Shown here: one piece after another, positions 1-11,200 of the stretch | How positions within the stretch are numbered: position 1 is the stretch's first letter | Layout of the letters: each line of letters starts with the position of its first letter | From: Spirogloea muscicola | Taxonomy: Eukaryota > Streptophyta > Zygnematophyceae > Spirogloeales > Spirogloeaceae | Length of the DNA: 12,827 bases | Reading direction: 5' to 3' | Assembly (NCBI GenBank): GCA_009602725.1 | Contig: WELB01000100.1 | Location: 53,327 to 66,153 of the forward strand | Made by a program: the position numbers and the translations under genes | Notes under the pieces: model-generated | Told to the model about the DNA's origin: nothing | Seen by the model: the letters and a program-made list of their open reading frames with translations, nothing else | The model's database searches: none

Positions 1-218
1 CGCCGCGTCCCAGGCCCCGCCTGCGCCGCCGCCGGCGCGCGCCCGGCCCTCCGCCGCGGTGCGCCTCTGAAGCTTCGACCCTGCTTCCGCCCATCCGGCG
101 CGACGCCGGAGCTTGGCCAGGAACGGCCGCACGAGACGCGCCTGCCCCCCCCCCTTCCGCCTCTCGCCGCTCCCGGCACCGCTGACCGCTCCGACGCCTG
201 GCCTCCGGTGCAGCGAGG
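1..218 (+). promoter_or_regulatory. GC-rich upstream and 5' region of the dienelactone hydrolase gene
   Basis: This stretch is strongly GC-rich, with many CpG steps and short C runs, and ends at the start codon at 219. No TATA-like element or protein-coding homology is visible. The same GC rise occurs upstream of the FANCM start at the other end of the window, so it probably marks a promoter and 5' untranslated region. The transcription start cannot be placed from sequence alone. Confidence 0.4.
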
Positions 219-2128
219 ATGGCAGCACGGCGCGGCGCACAAGCTGAGGGCCGCGTTGCGGCCGACACCGCCGATGCCGACGCCGACGAGGAGCAATGCG
301 AGCTGGTCAGCGGCAACGAGCTCGCGCTCGGCACCGGCGGGTGACTGCTGCGCGCCCCACCCTCGACCGCTGGCAGGCCAGCCCAGAGAAGTTGGGCTCG
401 GCGGCCTCAGACGGTGCTCAGCAAGGCTGATGGTTTCCTTCCTCCGACTTCCGAATTCTGTCGTGCGGCTGTCGCCCAGGGGCTGTTGAGCAGCCAGAAG
501 TGGTCGTCGGTCTGCCTTACTGGCCTGAGTTGGCCTCCCTCTCGGTCCATGCGCACCGCGCGCCTTCTCCTCTTACTGAGTTGTTGCACTTCTCGGCCCA
601 TTCAGACGCTCTCCTTGGACTTCACACCGTTTTGGGCTGCCCTCTCACAGCCATTGCCTCTCCTGGAAGAGCTTGTTCTTGCACCGCTGGCCTCGGCCGT
701 ACTCACCCCCTCATCACGCTTCCACTTGCGGCTCAGGGACAAGTTTGCTGCGCACCTGGTTCAGCCTCGCAAAAACGACACGGGCACGGGTGTGCTACTG
801 TTCTCTGATATCCTCGGCCATGCGGACAACGACACACGTGACCTTGCCTACCGCCTCTCTTGTCACGGCTACAGGTCCCAGCCTATGAAATCACCTGCAA
901 TGTAGACATGCGTGCAGCAGCAAGTGTGGCCCATCTACAGCAAAGTGCCCATTTGCATCTTGTGGCATCTTGTCTCAAGTCAAGCTCGCCTGCTGGTGGA
1001 TGCCGCCGGTGAGGGCGAGCACTTGTCCGCACGGTCGCCCTCTGTGGATGTCACAAGCAAGTACTCTTTATTGGCCAGCTGATGGGTTTCTTGCCGCCAT
1101 TTTGCAGCGTTCTTGTGCCAGACCTCTTCCGGGGCGACCCTTGGGACAAAAGTCGCTCAAAGGATGAGCAGGAAGGCTGGCGAGCCCAGCATACATCCAA
1201 GAGAGTTGCTGCTGACATTGACACCTCTAGTGCATACTTGAGAGATGATGTCCTTCAGGTCAACTCATTCTCACCTCAATTCACTGCATGCTATGCCCAC
1301 CAGCAAATGAGATGTTCCAGGAGAGCTGGGCCGCAGTCGTCAATTCACAGGCTGTTTGTTTTTTACAACTAGGGTGGAAAGATGGGGCTGCTTGGTTTCT
1401 GCTTTGGAGGAGGCCGAGCTGTGGAGACCCTGGCACGGGATGACAGTCGCACCTTCTCCGCGGGCGCCATCTTTTATGGCACGCGCTTTGACACAATGCT
1501 GGGCTCACAAATCAGGGTAAACAGGCCAAAGCTCAGGCCCCTCCAGAGCTCAAGCAACTCATGTCATTTGTGCAGATTTTTCACAGCTGCCTCGGTCATA
1601 CAAGCCGTCATTGGACAGATTAATTTGTATTTATATAGGAATATAGGCGGTCTCAGGTCAGTCCTTGATACTTGTTTCCACTCAGCAGTCAGACTCATAG
1701 CGGCTTGCAAGTGTGTGAATCACATCGCAACCTGGTTGGAAAAGCCCAAATTCATCCCCTTGTTCCTGAGATGTCATTCCTACTTTTTCTGGTGGTAGGC
1801 ACCTCTCCTGCTGATCACTGGGGATAATGACGACTTGTCACCTGTCAATGAAGTTCAGAAGCTGGCAACCCTGGTTCCCGGATCCCAGGTTCTGACCAAT
1901 TGATTGTTCTGTCAACATTTAAGCACCGCAGACAAATAGAACCACTGATTGCCTTTCCTTTGGCTGCCCCATAAGTCTGTAGAAACTGCTGCTCATTTGC
2001 AGGTGCAGGTCTATAAAGGGAGAGGCCATGCATTTGCACACCACCCCGGCTCTGTTGAGGAGGACGAGGATGCTGAGGATGCATTTGAGGCCATGCGGCA
2101 CTGGTTCCACACCCATCTCCTTACCTAA
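219..2128 (+). CDS. Dienelactone hydrolase family protein (carboxymethylenebutenolidase-like), six exons
   Basis: Predicted exons are 219-340, 737-874, 1108-1258, 1373-1516, 1799-1888 and 2003-2128. They join in phase to 256 residues, close to the family's usual 230-260. The alpha/beta-hydrolase order is intact: strand and turn VLLFSDILG (60-68), then GYSVLVPDLFRGDPW (85-99), the nucleophile elbow GFCFGGG with Cys147, the acid loop ITGDNDD with probable Asp196, and GRGHAF with His224. Together these give the Cys-Asp-His triad of dienelactone hydrolases, which open lactone or ester rings; the natural substrate is unknown. Residue 65 is Asp where the bacterial enzyme has Glu36, as in eukaryotic CMBL-type homologues. 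No signal peptide or membrane segment is evident, so it is probably cytosolic. The ATG at 219 has A at -3 and G at +4. It converges with FANCM and no functional link is implied. Confidence 0.92.
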
Positions 2129-2505
2129 ATTTCTAACCAACCTGACCTTTCACTACCTCCTTGCAGTCACCTTCTCATTAGTCACCTCATAATCCATGCT
2201 TATGATCAGATACTTCCAAAAGAGAGTAAGCCTTGTTCTGGGAGAGTGACAGTGGGATTCACACAGACCTGAACGTTGTCCTGTTACACTTGCCCATGTT
2301 CTGGATGAGTAGCATCGACTTGTGGATAGCATACTCCATCAGGCTTTTTTGCAGCCAACATCGTGGACATCATGAACGAAGTCAGTCGTTTGTCTTCAAG
2401 CCGGACAAGCTGCCAGCTTTTGCAGACAGTGCTTGTTATCATGCCAGTGCTAGTTACCATGCAGTAGAACGTCTCTCATTGGCCTGAGCTCGCAAGTATA
2501 TGTAA
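2129..2505 (+). other. Probable 3' untranslated region of the dienelactone hydrolase gene
   Basis: This sequence follows the TAA stop at 2126-2128. No hydrolase-like coding sequence follows, and the domain is complete before it. A short open stretch near 2233-2487 has no homology I recognise. The first downstream TGTAA on this strand is at 2501-2505, so the transcript may end shortly after it. That would give a 3' UTR of about 0.4 kb, long but usual in green algae. Confidence 0.35.
2501..2505 (+). terminator. Candidate TGTAA polyadenylation signal, dienelactone hydrolase gene
   Basis: TGTAA is the common green-algal poly(A) signal, normally 10-20 nt before cleavage. This copy lies about 370 nt after the stop codon. 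A 5-mer occurs often by chance, so the call rests on position and strand only. Confidence 0.3.
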
Positions 2506-2980
2506 CCAGTTGCCACACAGTATGTATGAGGCCTTGCAAAGAATAGCATGCACCACTGGAATGCCCGCGACTCCTCACCTTTGGTTTGGACTTGGGGAAG
2601 GGCTGATGATGAGCAACGCAGAAGCACCAATACACCAGATTGGGCCATCTTTAGATCCTCAATATAAACCCTCACTACACACTGTGACAAAACCTCGCTC
2701 CACACCTGTGACTTTGCGTGGCAACAATTCACTGCTTGATCACCCAAATAGGATGATAACAGCAGGTACAACGCTGGCGGCTTGCTGCTGCACAGCCTCA
2801 AACGAAGGTTCTTTGGGGCTTGCAAAGCATCAGCGGGCACTTCAGGATCACATACAAATTGCTGCTAATTCCGATCAGCAGTGACTGCTTAAGATGCGTT
2901 GTGCGTGCTATGACTTGACCAGTAAGAAAGGTTACGCAAAGAGAGAGAGATACTGAAAGCATGACGGTGGGCATACCTTC
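2506..2980. other. Intergenic region between two convergent genes
   Basis: Open frames exist on both strands here (for example 2510-2884 plus and 2454-2840 minus). Their translations show no recognisable domain and they overlap each other antisense, so I do not call a gene. No tRNA, rRNA or long repeat is evident. A short GA-dinucleotide run lies near 2940-2950. Confidence 0.4.
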
Positions 2981-2985
2981 TTACA
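2981..2985 (-). terminator. Candidate TGTAA polyadenylation signal, FANCM gene
   Basis: On the minus strand this reads TGTAA, about 325 nt downstream of the FANCM stop at 3309-3311. If used, the 2986-3308 interval would be the FANCM 3' untranslated region. The evidence is only motif, strand and position. Confidence 0.3.
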
Positions 2986-3308
2986 AGATGCAGTTGCCTG
3001 CACATTCGCAAGCTGGGGTGTGGAACAATGAAGCTTGATGCCTGAAAGGTTTGAGGAGCTCACAGGTGAGACGCAGAAGGTCTAGTCATACAAAACCATC
3101 CTATGACTCTTGTGATGATCAAGCATATGTACTGTTGATGGAGGGTAGCGTGCAGTCAGCCGCTAGGCTCCGCTAAGTGGATGCGGTCCACAGTGTATAC
3201 AGGGCAGCTCAAGCACCGAGCCATTTAATGGTGAAGCTGCTATGGTCTTGCAAGCGTACCATGAAGTTGAGGCGACATTATTGCACATGAGTCGGCAGCA
3301 AACGTCTT

Positions 3309-5255
3309 CTATTCATCAATGCCCAAGTCAAAGGAGGGGTCACAACTCCAAGTGCACGCGGTTGTGAAGTTGGCTGCATCTTTCCACACATTTCTTTGGT
3401 TGGGTGCGGGTGGAGAGTGCATACACGTTTCCCCTGCTGCAGGCATATCTTGGAGTGCAAGCTGCGTGTGAGCAGATACAGGTAACCTTCTGTCTGACTT
3501 GATGCTGGTCTCACATTCCATAGCTTCGAAGTTGAGCCTTGCACACACTGCATCATCTGCAGAGCATCTCCAAGTACCGCTTGCTAGATGCCTAGTCGAC
3601 GCAGCCTGGCCCCAGGTCCAGGGTGCATCTCCTTTAGCAGAAGTGGGTGCCTCAACTTCACCAGCTCCCTTCGTCTTCTCCTTCACCTTCCCTGATGCAT
3701 GGGTGCACTTGGCAGGGCTGGCAAGTGATGCCACAACCACAGCAGCATGAGAAGTCAGGTGGCCCTGAGTTCTAGAGGGAGCTGGTCTGCTATCGGGCGC
3801 TGCGGTAACATGATTGTCCAGTGCCCCTGTGTTGGCACTTGGCGGACCTTGTTGGAAAACTACCTCGTCTGATTCAAGAATGACACTTGCACCTCCTGCC
3901 TGCTGAAGGGAGACTGAGTCAGCATCTGAATGCTTGTTGTCCTCCTTGTCCACACCACCAGTGTTGAGTCTCTTGCTGTGCTCATCTTGTTGCTGTTTTA
4001 CGTCCTTCTCTAGATCAGCAGCAGCTTCCCCTGGCTCAGCTGCTCTGGTATCCTCACAGGAAGCTCTGGTATCCTCACAGGAAGGTGAAGACGCCGGGGG
4101 CCTGCGTCTCCCAAAGCGCATTTTGATAGCATTGCGATTGTCAAACTGACAGGGGGATGTGCTGAAGATGGGGTTCCCTTGAGAAGCCTCCCCGGATCCA
4201 AGCGGGGACTGACTGAGCAACGAGCGCCTGAAAGCAAACAGCAACGTGTTCAAGATTGACATGATGTGAGCGCTGAGTATTACCTTGTCGCAGGCACTGG
4301 CTGAGTTACACTGCTCAAACTGCTCTGCTCGTTTCACATGGCTTAAGGCTGTAGGATGAGGACCTTAGAGCATCCTGACCTGTAGACTGCCATTATGTCA
4401 ACTGCTGCAGTTGTTTGATGGTCTCTGCAGCTCTTCGAGTCAGATGAAGGTGCACACTCGCTTGGCGTGGCATCGTTGATAAAGCCCGCCAGCTCCTCAA
4501 CTCCATCTTCATCGTCATCCGCCTCCGAAGATGCATCATTGGATATTCTGCACGAAGGTGTTTGTCACAACTTCAACTTCAGCAGATCCTTCACAGTCCA
4601 CCTCTGGAACAAAGTTACCTGATGGGCAGGTGCTGAAGCCATGCCCAGCAGAATGATAAGCAGCAGCTCATTTTCAGAGTCCTGGTATCCTCTCTGCATT
4701 GAGTGTTGAGTACAGTAACAAGGCACAAGAAGCTTACTCGGCTTCCTCGTCAAAAAACTGTCGAGCAGCTTCCCTGCCGCATCTTCTGTGATTACTCCCT
4801 GTTGTTATCACAGAGATCTCACTGAGTCAGTTGCACAAGGCTTGGCCACCTCCAGCACTCAAGATGGAATCGTGTCGAACAACACGAGCATACTCCAACT
4901 CCAACCAGCAGTTTCCTCGCATCTATGCCGACAAGGTCAGCATTAAAAGCAAGCTCAAGCCTTAAGCTGAGTGCGGGGGGGAGTGCTTAGTCTAAGTGAG
5001 GTTACTTGTTGCGGGAGATGGCAGTCTGTCTGTCTCCACATCTTGACTGCTGCTCTCGTACAGGGCTGGTTGACTGTCCCTTACTCGATGCAGGCGCTTC
5101 AACCTCTTCCTCGTCAAAGGAGGAATCCCCATTTCCAGCTTGTCAGAGTCCTGACTACTTCTCAGTGTTTGATCTTGAAGGTTGCCTGATGGCGAGCTCA
5201 CAACAACCAGGTGATTGTAGCCCTTTCTCCGCAGCATTTCAGGGGTTCCAACGAG
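3309..5255 (-). other. FANCM: FANCM exons 21-25: conserved plant-type C-terminal region
   Basis: Exon 21 ends in the basic run RKRLKRLHR (1061-1069), a likely nuclear signal that aligns with RKLKRLRR of Arabidopsis. Exons 23-24 give [20 protein letters not shown] and then DIMAVY. Exon 25 continues RRSLLSQSP, nearly identical to the land-plant block and confirming the splice join. Near the end are NFEAME (about 1383-1388) and the final PSFDLGIDE, matching the DFDAMEA and PSFDLG tail of plant FANCM. The last exon is a single 919-nt open exon. There is no ERCC4 or HhH domain. Confidence 0.87.
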
Positions 5256-8200
5256 CTGCACAATCCTTGCAAGCACGCTTCAGAAGCATGCACAGGAAAC
5301 AGCAAGAGCAGCTAACTCATATCACACAGCTACAACCTCATCGTATGCATACACAGAACGAGCCAATAACCTGTACTTTATAAGCACTGCTAGACAAACA
5401 TGAAAAGGTTGCCCACCTCGGAAGAAGTGGATGATTGTCTAGGCTCCTCAATTGCTTGAGGTCGAGCTGAGTCCACTGCCTCTCTAGCCTGTTGTTGCTC
5501 CTCATGGGACGACTCACTATGATGGGATGGCAACTGTCCTACCCTTGGGTCTCCATGACCAGTGGCATCATTCTGACAAGCAAAGCCAGGTGACCGCCTC
5601 AACAGGCTGGGCTCACATGCATCTCTCAGGGACACACTCCAACCCCGAGATCCAGGAGGTAGGCAATATCATGTGTAGGGTCTGAGCGAACCTGACTCAA
5701 GTTCATTCCACAGTTTATATCAGCACTCAGCTCCACCTTGCTAAGTAACTTGTGAAGTGACTGTGGACAGCGGTCTGAGCTCCTGGCCTGCACAGCTATT
5801 CCACCCTGCACCAGAGGCTCCGCAATATAAACCTCGCCAGATGGGAGCACCCCGGCCACTGAGCTCTGAAAGAGACAACGATGCATCCAGGGGCAGTCCA
5901 CTGACCATCCACATGATCTGTCTCCAACCGCTGCCTCACTGGCCTGCTCCACCCCGGTGCTCAGCCTCTCTGGCAGAGGCACACTACTTGTTTGCTCCAT
6001 TCTAGAGCATTGCCTGTTGCCCACGAGCACACCATGGCCATCGACTGGTCCCTCTTCTTCACTAACGTGGATGCGCAAGAATGTCTCATCACTCGTATGC
6101 AGCACACTGGTGTCTTCACGTCGCACTGTGCATTCACCACCTTCTTTGCCTCTGCTAGAGTCGGGCCCAGAAGACTCCTCAAACCCGCTGCCCTCCACTC
6201 CCCAAAGAGATCCTTGATCCCAGCCTTGATCAAACTCAAGATTGTCGAAGGTATGTGTTCCTGCTAGTGTGCTCACATCAGGGACTCAGCAACTGAGCCC
6301 ACTGGCTTGTCTCTTTTATTTTTTGGAGATAATTAAAATGCTATATGTCATATGTACTGCAATTATTCGTCGTAATCAGCCAGATACTCCGAGCAGATGG
6401 TGACAACAAGCAGTGCTTGGGTGAACCTTACCACGTTCTTGGTTAGCAATCTCGTCACTGCAAGCCCTTGGCTCCAGGAGAGAGTGGACCTGTTCACAAC
6501 AACTGAGCAACTCTGTCACATAGGCATCTTGGAATCACCACCGATGTCTGTTGCACAATGTGCATCAGAGACCAGCCAAAGGGCCATGAGCATGAGACTT
6601 GTCCTGTGCACCTTTTCAGTCTTGGTCCTTGTCTGCAGAGGTGCTTGTCTGCAGCATACCTGGTGGTTAGCTGTGGGCTTGGTCTTGCTGAGCTGCTCCG
6701 TCATTGATTCGCCATGAAGCTGGCAAAGAATAGCCACAAACATGTACCGACATCGACCAGAGTGCTCAACCTTGCCCACTGGCGTGAGGCTCCTCTGGAA
6801 CCTGGGGAATGAATTAAGGCAAGGCTGATAAGGAGCAGCAGTGCTAGTATCCAATTGAAAGTAGGCCTGTAGCTTGTTCCTCTCCTCAAGTGTGAGCATG
6901 GCAGTTGCTGGATCAACTGTTGGAGCCACTGTGTCTCCTTTCAGTTGGGTATCCAGGTACTCAGAGATCTTCATATGTTCCATGCGGACCTGAGGAGTCC
7001 CGTACTTGAATGGTATCTGCAAATTTCAGATGGCACCACGGCTCCCAAGCATTGAGTCAATCAGACCTGCTTTTCATGTCATTCATCTGTCTATTCTTCT
7101 TAGACACTTAGATTACCCTTGCCAGTATTTGAGAAGGATATCATACCATGCGAGGGCTAGCCCGCCGCTCAAACTGCCCGCCAAAGCGCATGAGATTTTC
7201 AGTATGCTTTGAGGACTCCATCTTGCGACTTAGTTTCACCTTCTCCATGCCCTTCCCAACAATGAAAAGTGTAAAGAAGTCAAGGTGCACAGGCTAACAT
7301 TAGTCAACAACTTGCAACTAGCCTGTCATTCAGTCCTGAGAGTCGAACAAACGTTACAAGCAGCAGCAAGGCCACATCATGTCACGCTGGCCCTGTAGCA
7401 GCCTGTTGTGCACAACTGACATCATACTGTTGCGGTCTGCTAGATCTTGACATCTCTGCAGCACGGGAGGATATCCACAACACCCTGCCGTTTGCGTCCT
7501 GTGCGCCCCATGCGCTGGATGATGCTCCTCTCAGATTCAACGTCAAAGCATACAACTAGATCTACCTCTGCGATATCAAGGCCTTCTTCTCCAATGCTGG
7601 TCGCCACCAACACGTTAAATTCCCCTCTCCGAAACCTCTGCTGGCAAAGCTCTGCTTCAGGTCACTATGCTATTGCGGGGCAGTGCAGGCTGACACTCTG
7701 GACATACAGGGCCGTCGTTTGAACAAGTGCCAGCTACAGCTGCAATATTTGCTTACCTCCTCAACAAGCTTCTGTTCTTTCTGTGTCTGGCCCTTGTCTT
7801 TGCCTGTACAGAGAGAGAGCACACCAGAAAGTTTCTGACACATCAAGGAGTAAGCAATCTCCACACACTGACTGAGAGCTGGGCCAAGTGAAAGAGGCGC
7901 AAGGGCAATGGCTGTATACCATGAGATTGCCCAATGAATTTCTCAGCCTTGATGCTATCGTGCTTGTTCAGAAGGTGCACTATGTCCCTGCAGACAAAAC
8001 AACGAAAGCAGCAGTCACAGATAAGCGCAAAGAAAGCGAAGATGAAGTCCTGGTTTTGATATAATGCAGATTGGTTTTCATTATAAATGCATCTCCATCA
8101 ACATAAAGTCGACTTTGTATTCATTCTATAGAGACAATCACCTAGATTGTAAATCTTTCATCAATCAAATATTGAACCCTTCATTAGTGTTTGAGCTATT

Positions 8201-11200
8201 ATTGCCTTCTTCTTATGCACTCGATAAAGGAAAATACTGTCCATTTAAGTGGGTGCTTGACTTGTCAGAAGTCAAGGCCAGGGTTGAAATTCTCGAGATT
8301 CCCATCGAGGCTGGCAACTGAATAAGGAGGTTTTGGGTTGCTAGCAGACTCACATTACACTGCTCCGATATTTAATAAACACCATCGCCCTAGTCTCCTC
8401 TTTATGTGCTTCTGGAAGTGTTTGGCTAAGTCAAAGCACAAGCCTGAGCACTCTTGATTGCTGCAATGCACCTAGCAGACCTTCAGGATTGTACAAGGTC
8501 TGACAAAAGCATCATCAAGTTGAACAAGTCAGGTGGCTTGTTGGATACGGAAGTGCTCAACAATGACTTCCTCGAGCTTCTGCATCTTAGGAAATTGATT
8601 GGGACTCTGTGCAGCTCGAAGACTCAGCAACCGCACGGCTTCCTGCATGTCGCGTTCGTTCTTCACTCTCGACAGGGGGCTGCTTTCAAAAAATGAGGTT
8701 GAGATGAAAGTCAGTACTTCCTTGAAAGACATGCATCGTACTTCAGCTCGACTGACATGGAGCAGACATGACAAAAAGTCTTAGTACTAGGAAATCCAGG
8801 CAATCCATGCTCTTGGTGGACAACACGTACTTCCTTGCAGGCTTCTCTGTTAGGAGGTCATGAGCAGCCTTTGGGCCATGGGTACGGAGGCGCTCGTTTG
8901 CCAGAGCCAGAGAAGTACAGACTGCTATACGTGATTGCAAATCTCCACGCTGCCCCTTGGTAAGCACCAAGTTCTGCGCCACTGTTGCTTGCTTCTGAGC
9001 CAGGACAAATGCCCAAGAGTGGAACTGCAAGATGAAGAGCAGCAGTAGCCTCCAGGGTCCATCAACATGTAATGTAATCATTTGCTGCTTTGCAAAGCAC
9101 ATGAAAAACAAGATCGTTGTCGAACCAGTGCAGATCTAGTCACAGAAACAACTTGTCAAGTGCTTCCATGTCAGCGAGACGTCAATTATGCAGAGCATGA
9201 TGTGTGACTGAGTAAAAGCTGTGCCCATGTAAGTCGGCATGGAAAAAGCGGGCTTGCTGTGACATACAGACGACAGGTCTGGCCTGCTATCCAGGAGGCC
9301 ATATGATCTTAGAACGTTGACATGTGGCTGCAGGAGTCTCATGAGCAACCGTGTGATGGGCATGTTTTCCTCCTCCACGTCCACCTGATCACCAAGAGCA
9401 CAGTTCTATTACTTCAGGCAGAAAATGTAAGGTAGCAATATATGGTCTCAAGAAGTGCACCAGCACCTCTGCGTGCACTACAGACAACAACCACCAAGGT
9501 GAATGAAAGAGAGAGAGTGTAGGATTGACCTCATGTACAATATGATGCTTGTGATGGATATACTTCTGCACGTCTACACTCTGGAGGCTTCGATATTCAA
9601 TGTGAGAAATGCAAAGAGTATCAATGATGTCCTGCACTTTGTCAGCAGTGACTGCGACACGAGATGTGCAGTCATCATGGATGTGATAAGGGATCTTAGC
9701 ACGTAGAAGACTGACACTGCTGCTATATCATATTTGTGGCCAGCATGACACTGCTTGTCTTTCAGATCTGCGGCCAGAATGTGTCTATTGACAAGCTTAC
9801 TGCAGAGATCATGCTGTCACGGCCTTGGAGTTGACAGATTTACAGGGTCGTGCTAGATACTTACACGCAGGGGTCGCAGTGAGCCCTATGATTCGGACAC
9901 CAATGCCAGCATTTAGCAACTGCAAAGTAGCAAAGCAGCCTGCTCATGAACAACGTCGCAAGCATAGAACTGCTGCGGCAACCTTCACTCTAACTCAAAT
10001 GCCAGCCATCAGGCCCCGCAACAGTGCAGCAAGCATCACTTGTGGAAAACCTGAAGAAATAAACTCCAAGCCAACACAATTTTTGTGCATCGAAAGACTG
10101 TCCTGAGGTGTGTGCTCAGCCTGACAGGTTTGCTTCTTTTACTACACCTTCTTAGCAACAACTCGAGCCGAATTTTGACCAACAGCATGATGGGCTTCAT
10201 CCACGATCAAGCAGGTCACCTTCTTGTATGGGCAAGAACCTGCATTGCAGAATGAACTGGACCAGTGTGCAGCAAGAGGATAAACCCATTTTGCATTCCC
10301 GCACATGTGAGCAATGACAGGTACTCAGAGCAGGGATGGGCTGACCAAAAGAATGCGGCTGCTGATATTAAAAGACCAGCTATAAAAGGCCAGCCAGATG
10401 CATACAAGGTTGTTCTCCTGCCCTCTTCACTGAGGCTGACTGGTTGTTCATGACGGAGCCACAGGCTAGGCAGACAGGGCGCTCTTAGTACCCCCATGTC
10501 AGCAGTAGGAAGTCAGAACCTGAGGCATGCATTGCCAATATCCGGTGGCCTCACCTGACTCGATGTCCTTCTGAAGCGTTTGTGGGGTGAGAAAGAAGGC
10601 ACTACTGCTTTGCCAACTGTGTCGCCGTTCGGCTGGAGGAACTTCGCCCGTCAGGAGGACAATCTTTGCCTGGACACATATGTTGGAGGAAAGCAGGCTT
10701 TAGATTATCTGTCCAGATTCAGTATGAAAGAAATATGCGGGACCTCATTCCCAGTACATGTCTCATCATGCATACGCTTTTGGCTCAGTGATCCCAACCT
10801 CAGGGAAATGCGTGATCCTCTGTACAGCCTTGATTTGTTGGCCAGCCAAAGGCCTTGTTGGTGCCACAAAGACAACTTTACCTGCAAGACAGACAGGGAA
10901 GGGTTATTGAGTACCTTCACTCTGATAATACTGGAAGAAGGAAGGCCGTCAAATATTGTCAGGCATGACCAGAGCAGCAGTGCACAGGACCAGAGTAGGA
11001 CTTGCATCTGTAGATGCTTTTCTTGCGTTGAGCCACCTGGACCATGCTGAAGGCGGGACCTGTGCTGTCTGTTTGACTGTATGACTGAGTGAACATGGAG
11101 CCTGTGCTGCCTGTCAGACTGTGTGGCTGACTGAAGGCGGAGCCTGTGCTGTCCGTGTGACTGTGTGGCTCATCTCTGAGTGAGGTCGGAATCAGTGTGA

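Noticed and set aside
2233-2487. Plus-strand open frame containing SFVFKPDKLPAFADSA, which looks protein-like
   Set aside because: It begins after the complete hydrolase, has no partner exons or family I recognise, and lies in the probable 3' UTR.
2454-2884. Overlapping open frames on both strands between the two genes
   Set aside because: Neither translation shows a recognisable motif, they overlap antisense, and no supporting splice or homology signal was found.
5626-6276. Minus-strand 216-residue open frame as an independent gene
   Set aside because: It has no domain, and its start region contains a CTAGCAG acceptor in exactly the phase needed to continue FANCM exon 18; it is FANCM exon 19.
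7252-7297. Extending FANCM exon 16 upstream to include FFTLFIV
   Set aside because: Those residues are the translation of a T-rich tract that fits an intron's polypyrimidine tract, and including them lengthens the protein relative to homologues.
8064-8321. Plus-strand open frame of 85 residues
   Set aside because: It lies within the FANCM intron between exons 12 and 13, is AT-rich and shows no similarity to any family I know.
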